DNA of 64,000 bases from Pedobacter sp. D749. Lineage in GTDB: Bacteria; Bacteroidota; Bacteroidia; Sphingobacteriales; Sphingobacteriaceae. The notes under the pieces were generated by a model that was not told the DNA's origin, ran no database searches, and saw nothing but the letters and a program-made list of their open reading frames with translations. Every line of letters begins with the position of its first letter. Positions within the stretch are counted from its first letter, which is position 1. The stretch spans positions 4,898,001 through 4,962,000 of the forward strand of contig NZ_CP079218.1 of NCBI RefSeq assembly GCF_019317285.1. The letters are read 5' to 3'. The translations under genes were made by a program, and so were the position numbers. This document shows positions 42,731 through 50,322 of the stretch, one piece after another.

Positions 42731-43543
42731 ATGAGGCGGATATTCGTATTGGCGCTGATGATGATCGGCGTTTACACCAGTGTTTCGGCACAAGAACTAT
42801 ATGTATTTACAGAGCCAGCAAGTAATATGCCTACCAAATCAATCGGTGTAAGGATTACTAATGAGGGCATGTTCAATTATCCGGGTTACGTAAGCCGGAC
42901 GATCCCGGAGGTAATGATCGGTTTCAACAAAAATCTGATGATGCATGCACAGGCTTTTCTCTCGGACATGGATGGAAAATACCGTTTAGAAGGAGGAAGT
43001 TTATACGCCAAGTACCGGTTTTTATCCTTGGATGAGGCACATAGCCATTTCAGGGCATCTGCTTTTGGAAGGGTAAGCACCAGCAGGCGCCCAACATACA
43101 CAAGAGACATTAATCTTGAGGGTGACAATAGTGGCGTACAAGGTGGATTGATCTTCACACAGCTGCTGCACAAACTGGCATTATCATCAACCTTGGGTTA
43201 TGCACATGCTTTTGAAAACAGCAACAGTCAGATTGCAGGAATGCCGCAGCCAAAGAACATGTTATCTTACAGTTTATCGTCGGGTTATTTGGTTTTACCA
43301 GTAGTTTATAAGGATTACAAACAGCCCAATTTTAATGTATATTTAGAATTGCTGGGTAAAACCGATCCGGGCAACGGCCAGTCTTATTTAGATATCGCTC
43401 CTGCTGTACAAATGATTTTGAACAGCACAACCCGCATCGATTTTGGCTACCGCTTTCAGGCAGCCGGAAATATGGATAACCGATACACCAAAAACATGTA
43501 CCTGCTTCGGGCAGAATTTAACTTCTTTAACGTTTTAAAATAA
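42731..43543 (+). CDS. Predicted outer-membrane barrel protein
   Basis: 270 residues with a signal peptide (to about VSAQE). The mature protein has alternating short strands rich in aromatic and Gly/Asn residues (YAKYRFLSLDEAHSHFRASAF and IDFGYRFQAAGNMDNRY are examples of such strands), consistent with an 8-12 stranded barrel. The last residue is Lys, not the usual terminal Phe. No family recognised. Its place between the HMA protein and DUF3347 suggests it serves the same metal or a related substrate. Confidence 0.6.
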   Translation: MRRIFVLALMMIGVYTSVSAQELYVFTEPASNMPTKSIGVRITNEGMFNYPGYVSRTIPEVMIGFNKNLMMHAQAFLSDMDGKYRLEGGSLYAKYRFLSLDEAHSHFRASAFGRVSTSRRPTYTRDINLEGDNSGVQGGLIFTQLLHKLALSSTLGYAHAFENSNSQIAGMPQPKNMLSYSLSSGYLVLPVVYKDYKQPNFNVYLELLGKTDPGNGQSYLDIAPAVQMILNSTTRIDFGYRFQAAGNMDNRYTKNMYLLRAEFNFFNVLK

Positions 43544-43552
43544 AAAAATAAC

Positions 43553-43603
43553 GAAGCGATCATGGTTTTCATATTAAACTGAACATGAAACCATGATCGC
43601 CTC
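43553..43603. repeat. Palindrome of the GAAGCRATCATGRTTT family, copy 2
   Basis: Perfect 13-base arms GCGATCATGGTTT (43556-43568) and AAACCATGATCGC (43588-43600) with a 19-base loop; it begins GAAGC as copy 1 does. It may also end the preceding mRNA. Confidence 0.75.
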
Positions 43604-43629
43604 ATCAGCATTAGAAACACTATAAAAAG

Positions 43630-44133
43630 ATGAAAAAAATATTAGGATTAGTTGCCATCATGACGATCGCAACAACAGCTTTTACTTATGCACAAAGTAA
43701 AACAGATGTAGCCTTAAATCAGGTATTAACGGCATATTACGATGTAAAAAATGCATTAGCAACCGATAAAAAAGACTTAGCCATTGAAAAAGTGAAAGTT
43801 TTATCGGCAAAGGTAAATGCCGTTAATCATAAAGATTTACCAGCCGATCAACATAAAATATTTATGGAACAAGCGGCCATTATTAAAAATAAAGCCGCGC
43901 TACTTGCAGGTTCAAACGACATCAAAACACAGAGAAAAGCTTTTGAAGGGATTTCTTACGCAATGATCAAAACGTTGAAAGGCCTGAAATTTAACAGTCA
44001 AACCGTTTATATTCAATACTGCCCAATGGCGAAGGCGAGCTGGTTAAATGAAAAAGAAAACATCGAAAATCCATATTATGGAAGCATGATGTTTGATTGT
44101 GGCGACGTTTCTGAAACCATAAAATCGAACTAA
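43630..44133 (+). CDS. DUF3347-type secreted protein
   Basis: 167 residues with a signal peptide (to about YAQSK). The helical mature domain shows the DUF3347 landmarks: AYYDVKNALATDKKD near 33-47 and a C-terminal YIQYCPMAKASWLN...NPYYGSMMFDCG. The Cys/Met pairs suit copper or another soft metal. Such domains occur alone or at the C-terminus of CusB-like efflux proteins. It ends on the first base of the regulator ATG (a one-base overlap), so the two are coupled. Confidence 0.88.
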   Translation: MKKILGLVAIMTIATTAFTYAQSKTDVALNQVLTAYYDVKNALATDKKDLAIEKVKVLSAKVNAVNHKDLPADQHKIFMEQAAIIKNKAALLAGSNDIKTQRKAFEGISYAMIKTLKGLKFNSQTVYIQYCPMAKASWLNEKENIENPYYGSMMFDCGDVSETIKSN

Positions 44134-44693
44134 TGAACCTGCATATCAAAAATATGGTATGCAACCGTTGCAAAATGGTGGTTAAGGCCGAGCTGGAAAA
44201 GCTTGGCTTTAAACCGCTATTGGTTGAGCTTGGCGAAGTTACCCTTGCCGAAAATATTACAGCAGAGGATAAAATCAAAATTGCGGAGCAACTGACCCAT
44301 TTTGACTTCGAACTCTTGGAGGATAAAAAAAACCAAGTTGCAGAACAGATTAAAACAGCCATTATTAACCTGGTACATTATACCAAAGAATCGTTAAAGA
44401 TCAATCTTTCTGCCTACCTCAGCGAGCAGTTAAATCAGGAATACACGAGCTTAAGCAGCATTTTTTCTGAGATCGAAAACCAGACGATTGAGAAATATTT
44501 TATTGCTCAAAAAATAGAAAAAGCAAAAGAAATGCTCACTTATGGCGAACTTACCCTGAGTGAAATTGCCTACCAACTAAATTACAGCAGTGTAGCTCAC
44601 CTATCGGCACAATTCAAAAAAGTAACCGAAATTACGCCTTCAGTTTATAAATCAGCATCAAAAGATAGCAGGAAAACGCTGGATAAGGTCTGA
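44133..44693 (+). CDS. AraC-type regulator with N-terminal HMA-like metal module
   Basis: 186 residues. The first 65 residues resemble an HMA fold (IKNMVCNRCKMVVKAELE, with CxxC as CNRC, and an alternation of strands and helices). A linker of helices leads to an AraC helix-turn-helix pair (about 110-180): LTYGELTLSEIAYQLNYSS and VAHLSAQFKKVTEITPSVY. It looks like a one-protein metal sensor regulating the surrounding genes. Whether CNRC truly binds metal is unproven. Overlaps the DUF3347 gene by one base. Confidence 0.82.
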   Translation: MNLHIKNMVCNRCKMVVKAELEKLGFKPLLVELGEVTLAENITAEDKIKIAEQLTHFDFELLEDKKNQVAEQIKTAIINLVHYTKESLKINLSAYLSEQLNQEYTSLSSIFSEIENQTIEKYFIAQKIEKAKEMLTYGELTLSEIAYQLNYSSVAHLSAQFKKVTEITPSVYKSASKDSRKTLDKV

Positions 44694-44832
44694 GCATGTA
44701 AAATGGAAGAGGTAAGATGGAGGATGGTTGATGGCCTATCGTCTATGGACCATGAACCAAAAAACCATTAACCAATTAACCTCTCTAAACAATTTCTTAT
44801 CATACGTCAAGACTGATCGGCTGATAATCAGC

Positions 44833-44840
44833 TATTTTTG
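44833..44840 (+). promoter_or_regulatory. -7 box of the YceI gene
   Basis: TATTTTTG, 22 bases before ATG 44863. A separate promoter makes the YceI gene an independent transcript of the cluster. Confidence 0.5.
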
Positions 44841-44862
44841 CACCTAAATAAAATCACTAAAT

Positions 44863-45435
44863 ATGAAAAAATTATTCTTATTTCTGATCGCTACCTCAAT
44901 TAGTGTGGCATCATTTGCACAAACCAGCTGGAAGATAGATCCAATGCACTCATTTGTAAACTTTTCGGTTAAACACATGGGCATTTCTTTTGTTGATGGT
45001 TCATTCAAAAAATTCGATGGAACGGTTTCTGCATCTAAACCAGATTTAACTGATGCTAAAATCGCCTTTACCGTTGATGTAAACAGCATTACTACAGGTG
45101 TTGAAATGAGAGATGGTCACTTAAAAACAGATGATTTCTTTAATGCCGAGAAATTTCCAACGATGAAATTCGAAAGCATTTCTTTCAAAAAATTAAGTGG
45201 AAACAACTATGAGTTAAGTGGTAAATTAACCATCCGCGATGTAACTAAAGATGTAAAATTTGCGGTTGTTTATGGTGGTACAGCTAAAGATCAACAAGGC
45301 AATACTAAAGCAGGTTTCGGCGCTACTACAACCATTAACCGTTTAGATTATAATATCAAATATGATCCAACTGGTGCAGGTGTTGCAAAAGATGTTGCGA
45401 TCAAATTAAATCTGGAATTTGTTCAGGGAAAATAA
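44863..45435 (+). CDS. YceI-family periplasmic lipid-binding protein
   Basis: 190 residues. Signal peptide (to about SFAQT) and a single YceI domain: WKIDPMHSFVNFSVKHMG near 22-39 and GTVSASKPDLTDAKIAFTVDV near 53-73, typical lipocalin-like strands that bind isoprenoid or fatty amides. Members are often induced with stress and metal-resistance genes. Function here unproven. Confidence 0.9.
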   Translation: MKKLFLFLIATSISVASFAQTSWKIDPMHSFVNFSVKHMGISFVDGSFKKFDGTVSASKPDLTDAKIAFTVDVNSITTGVEMRDGHLKTDDFFNAEKFPTMKFESISFKKLSGNNYELSGKLTIRDVTKDVKFAVVYGGTAKDQQGNTKAGFGATTTINRLDYNIKYDPTGAGVAKDVAIKLNLEFVQGK

Positions 45436-45446
45436 AACATTGGATT

Positions 45447-45511
45447 GTCATTCCGGGCTTGTCCCGGAATCTTTCATTTAAATAGATCCTGAAACAAGTT
45501 CAGGATGACGA
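45447..45511. repeat. Dispersed inverted repeat, GTCAYNCTGA family, copy D
   Basis: GTCATTCCGGGCTTGTCCCG at the left end, GATCCTGAAACAAGTTCAGG then ATGACGA at the right end. The right end equals that of copy B. Confidence 0.8.
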
Positions 45512-45530
45512 TTACCTAAATAAAAATGCC

Positions 45531-46355
45531 ATGTCTGCGCTATCCCAATTCAGAAATTTTACTCAACGCTTGCCTCAAACGGATTTAATGCCAACGCTTT
45601 TTATTGGCCATGGCTCTCCTATGAACGGGATTGAAAATAATGAGTTTAGTGAGAGTTGGGTAGATTTGGCCAAACATATCCCTGTTCCAAAAGCAGTTTT
45701 GGTGGTATCGGCACATTGGTACACCCACGGTACTTTTGTAACTGCAATGGATTTCCCAAGTACCATCCACGATTTTGGTGGTTTCCCTCAGGCACTTTTC
45801 GATGTTCAATATCCTGCTCCTGGCGATCCGAAACTTGCTGCAGAAATCCCTGGTCTAATACACTCAACTCCTGTTGGTTTAGACCACGATTGGGGCCTGG
45901 ATCATGGCACCTGGACAGTAGTAAGGCACATGTATCCAAATGCAGATATTCCTGTTTTGCAATTAAGTATCGATTATACCAAATCGCCTGAACAACATTA
46001 TGAAATAGCCAAAGAAATTTATGCACTCCGCAAAAAAGGGGTATTGGTTATCGGCAGCGGCAATATGGTGCATAATCTACGCATGTTAAGCTGGGAAATG
46101 ATTAATGGCGGCGGTTATGATTGGGCGATTGAAATGAATGATAAATTCAAAAATTTAATTGCCAATGGCGACCATAAACCCTTAATCAACTATCGCAACT
46201 TAGGTACCGATGCGATGTTGGCCATACCTACGCCAGAGCATTATTTACCCCTCATTTATACGCTTGGAATGAAAAACGATAAGGAAGAGGTTTCGTTTTT
46301 TAATGATAAAGCAGTTGGCGGTTCGTTAACCATGACTTCAGTTCTGGTGGGGTAA
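45531..46355 (+). CDS. ygiD: DODA-type extradiol dioxygenase (YgiD-like)
   Basis: 274 residues. Class III ring-cleaving dioxygenase of the DODA/YgiD group. Motifs: LFIGHGSPMNGIENNEFS near 22-39 (His ligand), LVVSAHWYTHGTFVTA near 60-75 (second His), LDHGTWTVVRHMYP near 122-135, and VIGSGNMVHNLRML near 177-190. The bacterial enzyme can open 4,5-DOPA. Natural substrate unknown. Start at ATG 45531; the aligned family begins a few residues later. Confidence 0.87.
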   Translation: MSALSQFRNFTQRLPQTDLMPTLFIGHGSPMNGIENNEFSESWVDLAKHIPVPKAVLVVSAHWYTHGTFVTAMDFPSTIHDFGGFPQALFDVQYPAPGDPKLAAEIPGLIHSTPVGLDHDWGLDHGTWTVVRHMYPNADIPVLQLSIDYTKSPEQHYEIAKEIYALRKKGVLVIGSGNMVHNLRMLSWEMINGGGYDWAIEMNDKFKNLIANGDHKPLINYRNLGTDAMLAIPTPEHYLPLIYTLGMKNDKEEVSFFNDKAVGGSLTMTSVLVG

Positions 46356-46360
46356 TAACT

Positions 46361-46443
46361 GTCATGCTGAGGCACGAAGCATCTTTAAACGATGAAAACT
46401 TCCTTTCTATAGCAAAAGATTCTTCACTGTGTTCAGAATGACA
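46361..46443. repeat. Dispersed inverted repeat, GTCATGCTGA family, copy E
   Basis: Begins GTCATGCTGAGG and ends with AAAGATTCTTCACTG, then TGTTCAGAATGACA. The right half is shared, except for one base, with copy G (55656-55758). Confidence 0.75.
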
Positions 46444-46529
46444 ACTACCTAAAATTCTATAAAACTTTATGATTATTCTGTAACGCTTATTGCTTCCCGA
46501 AGCGGTAAATTTGTATAAAGAATTCTATC

Positions 46530-47249
46530 ATGACACATACCTATCAACTCACAGGCATGACCTGCAGCGGTTGCGAAAATAAAGTTAAAAGTAACCTGCT
46601 TACATTACCAGATGTAACCTCGGTTGAGGTTTCTAAAGATGCCAATACTGCTACCATTAGCATGGATAAACATATCGGTTTAGATGCCTTACAACAAGCT
46701 TTGGGCGGTAATGACAGCAAATATCAGATTTCTGCCACGCAGCACAATGAAACGCTTGAAGAAACAAAATCCTGGACCGAAACCTATAAACCCATTCTCT
46801 TGATCTTTGGGTATGTAACCGCAATATCGTTAGTGGTTTCGTGGCAGGCCAATGCCATCAATTATATGGTGTTTATGCGCATTTTTATGGCAGGTTTCTT
46901 CCTTACCTTTTCTTTCTTTAAAATGCTCAACTTAAAAGCATTTGCCGAAAGTTACGCCATGTACGATATCGTGGCTAAAAAATTCAGCGCCTGGGGTTAT
47001 ATCTATGCCTTTATCGAATTGGGCTTAGGCTTATCATTTGCATTAAACCTATCTCCTCTTATTGTGAATTGGGTCACCCTGATCGTAATGATCATCAGTA
47101 TTTTTGGAGTTTTAGAAAGCGTTCTAAACAAAAAGAAAATTCAATGCGCTTGCTTAGGCGCGGTGTTTAACCTACCCATGAGTACGGTAACCATTGTTGA
47201 AGATGCGATTATGATTGCCATGAGCGCAGCCATGTTGATTTTGATGTAG
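46530..47249 (+). CDS. HMA domain fused to MauE-like membrane protein
   Basis: 239 residues. The N-terminal HMA domain (1-65) has the metal motif GMTCSGCENKVKS (CSGC). After a short linker, a four-helix membrane domain (about 85-239; helices around 88-105, 112-132, 145-165, 170-190 and near the C-terminus) resembles MauE/DoxX and contains a late CACLG pair (about 207-211). MauE proteins take part in cysteine tryptophylquinone or disulfide formation. The two Cys pairs suggest metal or thiol transfer across the membrane. Separate from ygiD by a repeat-bearing gap. Confidence 0.85.
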   Translation: MTHTYQLTGMTCSGCENKVKSNLLTLPDVTSVEVSKDANTATISMDKHIGLDALQQALGGNDSKYQISATQHNETLEETKSWTETYKPILLIFGYVTAISLVVSWQANAINYMVFMRIFMAGFFLTFSFFKMLNLKAFAESYAMYDIVAKKFSAWGYIYAFIELGLGLSFALNLSPLIVNWVTLIVMIISIFGVLESVLNKKKIQCACLGAVFNLPMSTVTIVEDAIMIAMSAAMLILM

Positions 47250-47302
47250 TTAAATTTTAGTCAAAAGCTCATCAGAGGGAAGTTTTATAAACCCCAAATT
47301 CT

Positions 47303-47491
47303 TTATAGGTGCTTGCTTTCAAAATAATTAAGAAGTTCTAGTTTTTCATCAAAATCATTTGATAATTCAACTTTTCCTACAATATCATTTAATTTCGATG
47401 ACGGAATAGGCTTTTCTTCAGACGCAATACTATCTACGCATTTTGTGCTTTCCTGATTCGAGTTTATAGTAAATATTTTGTTGGTATTCAT
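47303..47491 (-). CDS. Small protein of unknown function, 62 residues
   Basis: ATG-started frame with mixed polar composition (MNTNKIFTINSNQESTK... to ...ELLNYFESKHL) and one Cys. No family recognised. It is flanked by unrelated sequence, with repeat copy F just upstream on its own strand. Could be a small coding gene or a chance frame. Confidence 0.35.
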   Translation of the reverse strand: MNTNKIFTINSNQESTKCVDSIASEEKPIPSSKLNDIVGKVELSNDFDEKLELLNYFESKHL

Positions 47492-47555
47492 AATTATTAT
47501 TAAGCAGAATTTGAGGATATTTCAACGATTTTTTTTGGTCATGTATGACACCATC

Positions 47556-47622
47556 GTCATGCTGAATTTATTTCAGCATCTTTCTTGCTATGAAGACCCT
47601 GAAATAAATTCAGGGTGACGAC
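47556..47622. repeat. Dispersed inverted repeat, GTCATGCTGA family, copy F
   Basis: Left end GTCATGCTGAATTTATTTCA, right end CCTGAAATAAATTCAGGGTG then ACGAC. The two ends are near-reverse-complementary, giving a long stem with a central loop around 47578-47592. Confidence 0.75.
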
Positions 47623-47669
47623 AACTAAGATAAAATATATGCATTTACGGGTAAAATTAGAGATCTCAG

Positions 47670-48146
47670 TTATTGCCGCTTATATCTAAATTCCGATTTT
47701 CGGCTTTTCCCATTAAGCTCGCCTTCAATCCAGGCGAGCATTTCACTTTTCCCCTGGTTTTGGTATACTATTCTTTGTGGAAAATCGTGTGCCGCATTTT
47801 CGAAAATATAGATCTGATCTTTTGTGGAGATAAGCTTAAAACAGACTTCCTCTCCTTCATTCTGATTAGCAACCGTTGAACAATAGAAAACATTTTTTCC
47901 TATTTTTCTGATCTGTAAGGTTTCGGTAAGAACGCTATCTCCTTTTGCATTAACGCGATAACTCTTTCCTTTCAGTATTTTATCGGCACCCTGGCTCCAT
48001 TGTTCCACAATTTTACCTTTGGGTGTCTGCATTTCCCATGAGCCTAATACAAAAGAAAAGGTTTTTGATGGATCTTTTTGCGCTTTAACATTGCTATAAA
48101 AACCAACTAGGAATAAAATCAAGGAGTATAAATAGATTCTTTTCAT
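47670..48146 (-). CDS. DUF6265-type secreted protein
   Basis: 158 residues with a signal peptide (to about NVKAQKD). The rest is a lipocalin/heme-like beta fold with FVLGSWEMQTPKGKIVEQW near 32-50 and FENAAHDFPQRIVYQ near 114-128, matching the DUF6265 pattern. Function unknown. Overlaps the YfiT-like gene by 4 bases on the same strand, so they form an operon. Confidence 0.75.
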   Translation of the reverse strand: MKRIYLYSLILFLVGFYSNVKAQKDPSKTFSFVLGSWEMQTPKGKIVEQWSQGADKILKGKSYRVNAKGDSVLTETLQIRKIGKNVFYCSTVANQNEGEEVCFKLISTKDQIYIFENAAHDFPQRIVYQNQGKSEMLAWIEGELNGKSRKSEFRYKRQ

Positions 48147-48667
48147 TTTGTTATGGTGTTGGTAATGTGTGCCAGGTGGTGTTTTCCGTGCCAGGCATAC
48201 ATGCCCAGCATATTGGCCAAAGTGAGCTCTTTATTTTGGGCCGGATGAATGTATTTTCTTTGGTAATCTTCTATTTTCAATGTTTTTAAAAAAGCAACCC
48301 AACGTTGATGTAAACCTGTTAACAGCTCAATCGATAATTTGATCTCAGCATTTTTTGCTTCTTCAGTTTCTGCCCAGCGTTCCTCATAATATGGTCTGAT
48401 TACAGGAATATCCTCAGTAATCGCCTGCTTAAAACGGATATAGGCGTTGATATGACTATCCGGAACATGATGAACAACCTGCCGCAATGTCCAACCTTCG
48501 GGACGATAGGTTTGGTTCAGCTCTTCATTGGTTAAATTTTCTGTAGCTTTTTTTATTTGGCCTGGCAATGCCTCTATTTCAGAAATCCAGGTGTCAATCT
48601 GTTTTTGATCAAAAATATCAGGCATAGCAAATTGACCGATTGGGTATTTAAGCTGTTCTAAATCCAT
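48143..48667 (-). CDS. YfiT/BstA-like putative metal-dependent transferase (DinB fold)
   Basis: 174 residues. Three-His metal arrangement in QVVHHVPDSHINAY near 64-77 and MYAWHGKHHLAHI near 156-168, as in YfiT and other bacillithiol-S-transferase-like DinB proteins. The N-terminal LKYPIGQFAMP matches that subgroup. The likely role is conjugation of bacillithiol to toxic compounds, but no bacillithiol genes are in the window. First of the operon with the DUF6265 gene. Confidence 0.85.
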   Translation of the reverse strand: MDLEQLKYPIGQFAMPDIFDQKQIDTWISEIEALPGQIKKATENLTNEELNQTYRPEGWTLRQVVHHVPDSHINAYIRFKQAITEDIPVIRPYYEERWAETEEAKNAEIKLSIELLTGLHQRWVAFLKTLKIEDYQRKYIHPAQNKELTLANMLGMYAWHGKHHLAHITNTITK

Positions 48668-48801
48668 GGAGCCAAAATAAGGAGAATTATCGAGTTTTTA
48701 ACCGCAAAGATCACAGAGAGGAAGGCACAAAGTACGCGAGGCTGGGACCATATTTAAAATAAAATCTGCGTCCATCTCCCTAGATCTGCGGGATATAAAA
48801 T

Positions 48802-50199
48802 CTACATCAGTTTTTTCAACCATTTCAATAAGCCCATTTTTGGTGCATAAGGAGGATAAATCATGTTGGTTAAACCCAATTTTGATTGAAAAACAACCGC
48901 CCTTTCGTGTGAAAAGGTTTTAAAGCCAAAAATACCATGACAGTTTCCCATCCCACTGCTGTTAACTCCACCGAAAGGCAAATTCGGATTACTGATGTGA
49001 ACCAGTACATCGTTTACACAGGTTCCGCCAGCGCTAGTTTCGGCAATGATTTTATGCTGATGTTGTTTGTTTTCTGAAAAGATGTAAAGTGCCAAAGGCT
49101 TGTTTTTGCTATTCACTAAATCAATAGCTTCCTCCAGGTTTTTAAAGGTGATTACAGGTAAAACCGGGCCGAATATTTCCTCCTGCATGATGGCACTGTT
49201 TTCTTTTACAGACGTTAAAAGCGTTGGCATTAGGGTTAAATTTTGTTCGTCTGCTTCGCCACCAAACGTTAATACCGCTCCATCTGCAATTGCATCTTCC
49301 TTTAATTTATCAATACGTTTAAATTGCTTATCATTAATGATTTTAGCGTAATCGTTTTTATTGATTTCAACGCCTTCAAAAAATAATTTCTGAACCGCAG
49401 CCTTGTAATATTCTACAAAATCATTTAACCGGTTTTCTTCAATTAGCACATAATCCGGTGCGATACAGGTTTGTCCGGCATTAACCAATTTGCCCCAGGC
49501 GATTTTTTCAGCAGCCTTTTTAATATCACAGGTTCCATCTACAATAGCCGGCGATTTTCCTCCAAGTTCCAAAGTAACCGAGGTGAGATTTTTAGCGGCA
49601 GCTTCCATTACCACTTTGCCAATTTCGGTGCTTCCAGTAAAAAAGATATGGTCAAACGGGAGTTTTAGCAGTTCGCTAGAAACATTGGCATCTCCTTCAA
49701 AACAGGCAATTTCCTTAGGTTCAAAAGTGGCTGCAATTAATTTACTGATCACGGCGGCTGTTGCTTCGCTTAATTCGGACGGTTTAAGGATCACACAATT
49801 TCCTGCTGCTATTGCCGAAACCAAAGGACTCATCATCAATTGTAATGGGTAATTCCATGGGGCAATAATCAAACAAACACCTTTGGGTTCATAATAAATT
49901 TTATTACTCGCAAAAAAATTACTCATGGTTCTGCCTGCCGATTTGGGTCTCATCCACCCTTTCAACTTTTTGATGCCAAAATCGATTTCGGCATAGGTAA
50001 AATATAGTTCAGTTACAGCACTTTCAAAACGGTTTTTACGCAGATCCTTTTCCAAAGCGACAAATATTTCTTCTTCGGCTTTTTCCAAAGCCTGTTTAAG
50101 TAATTTTAGCTTCCCGATACGGGTTTTAAAATCTGTTTTGCGTAGATCGAATTTATATTTTTGCTGTAAATCGAAAACCGCCTTTATTTGTTCTTCCAT
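48802..50199 (-). CDS. NAD(P)-dependent aldehyde dehydrogenase
   Basis: 465 residues, class 3-like aldehyde dehydrogenase. The Rossmann region contains IIAPWNYPLQL near 108-118. The Glu base is in TLELGGKSPAIV near 209-220, and the nucleophile is in NAGQTCIAPDYV near 240-251. The ending PPYAPKMGLLKWLKKLM resembles the membrane-associating tail of fatty-aldehyde dehydrogenases. Oxidises medium or long-chain aldehydes to acids. Single gene. Confidence 0.92.
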   Translation of the reverse strand: MEEQIKAVFDLQQKYKFDLRKTDFKTRIGKLKLLKQALEKAEEEIFVALEKDLRKNRFESAVTELYFTYAEIDFGIKKLKGWMRPKSAGRTMSNFFASNKIYYEPKGVCLIIAPWNYPLQLMMSPLVSAIAAGNCVILKPSELSEATAAVISKLIAATFEPKEIACFEGDANVSSELLKLPFDHIFFTGSTEIGKVVMEAAAKNLTSVTLELGGKSPAIVDGTCDIKKAAEKIAWGKLVNAGQTCIAPDYVLIEENRLNDFVEYYKAAVQKLFFEGVEINKNDYAKIINDKQFKRIDKLKEDAIADGAVLTFGGEADEQNLTLMPTLLTSVKENSAIMQEEIFGPVLPVITFKNLEEAIDLVNSKNKPLALYIFSENKQHQHKIIAETSAGGTCVNDVLVHISNPNLPFGGVNSSGMGNCHGIFGFKTFSHERAVVFQSKLGLTNMIYPPYAPKMGLLKWLKKLM

Positions 50200-50322
50200 A
50201 ATTATCTGCTTTTACACTAATCGATTTCCCTTAAAATACAAGTTAAATTTAGTTAAAATGCAGCCTTTTCATTAAAAATTCATTCATTTAAAGCATATTG
50301 CAGCAAATTTTAATAATAAAAG

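Noticed and set aside
45575..46026. Several frames antisense to or overlapping the dioxygenase gene
   Set aside because: They are frame shadows of a well-supported DODA-type gene with intact motifs.
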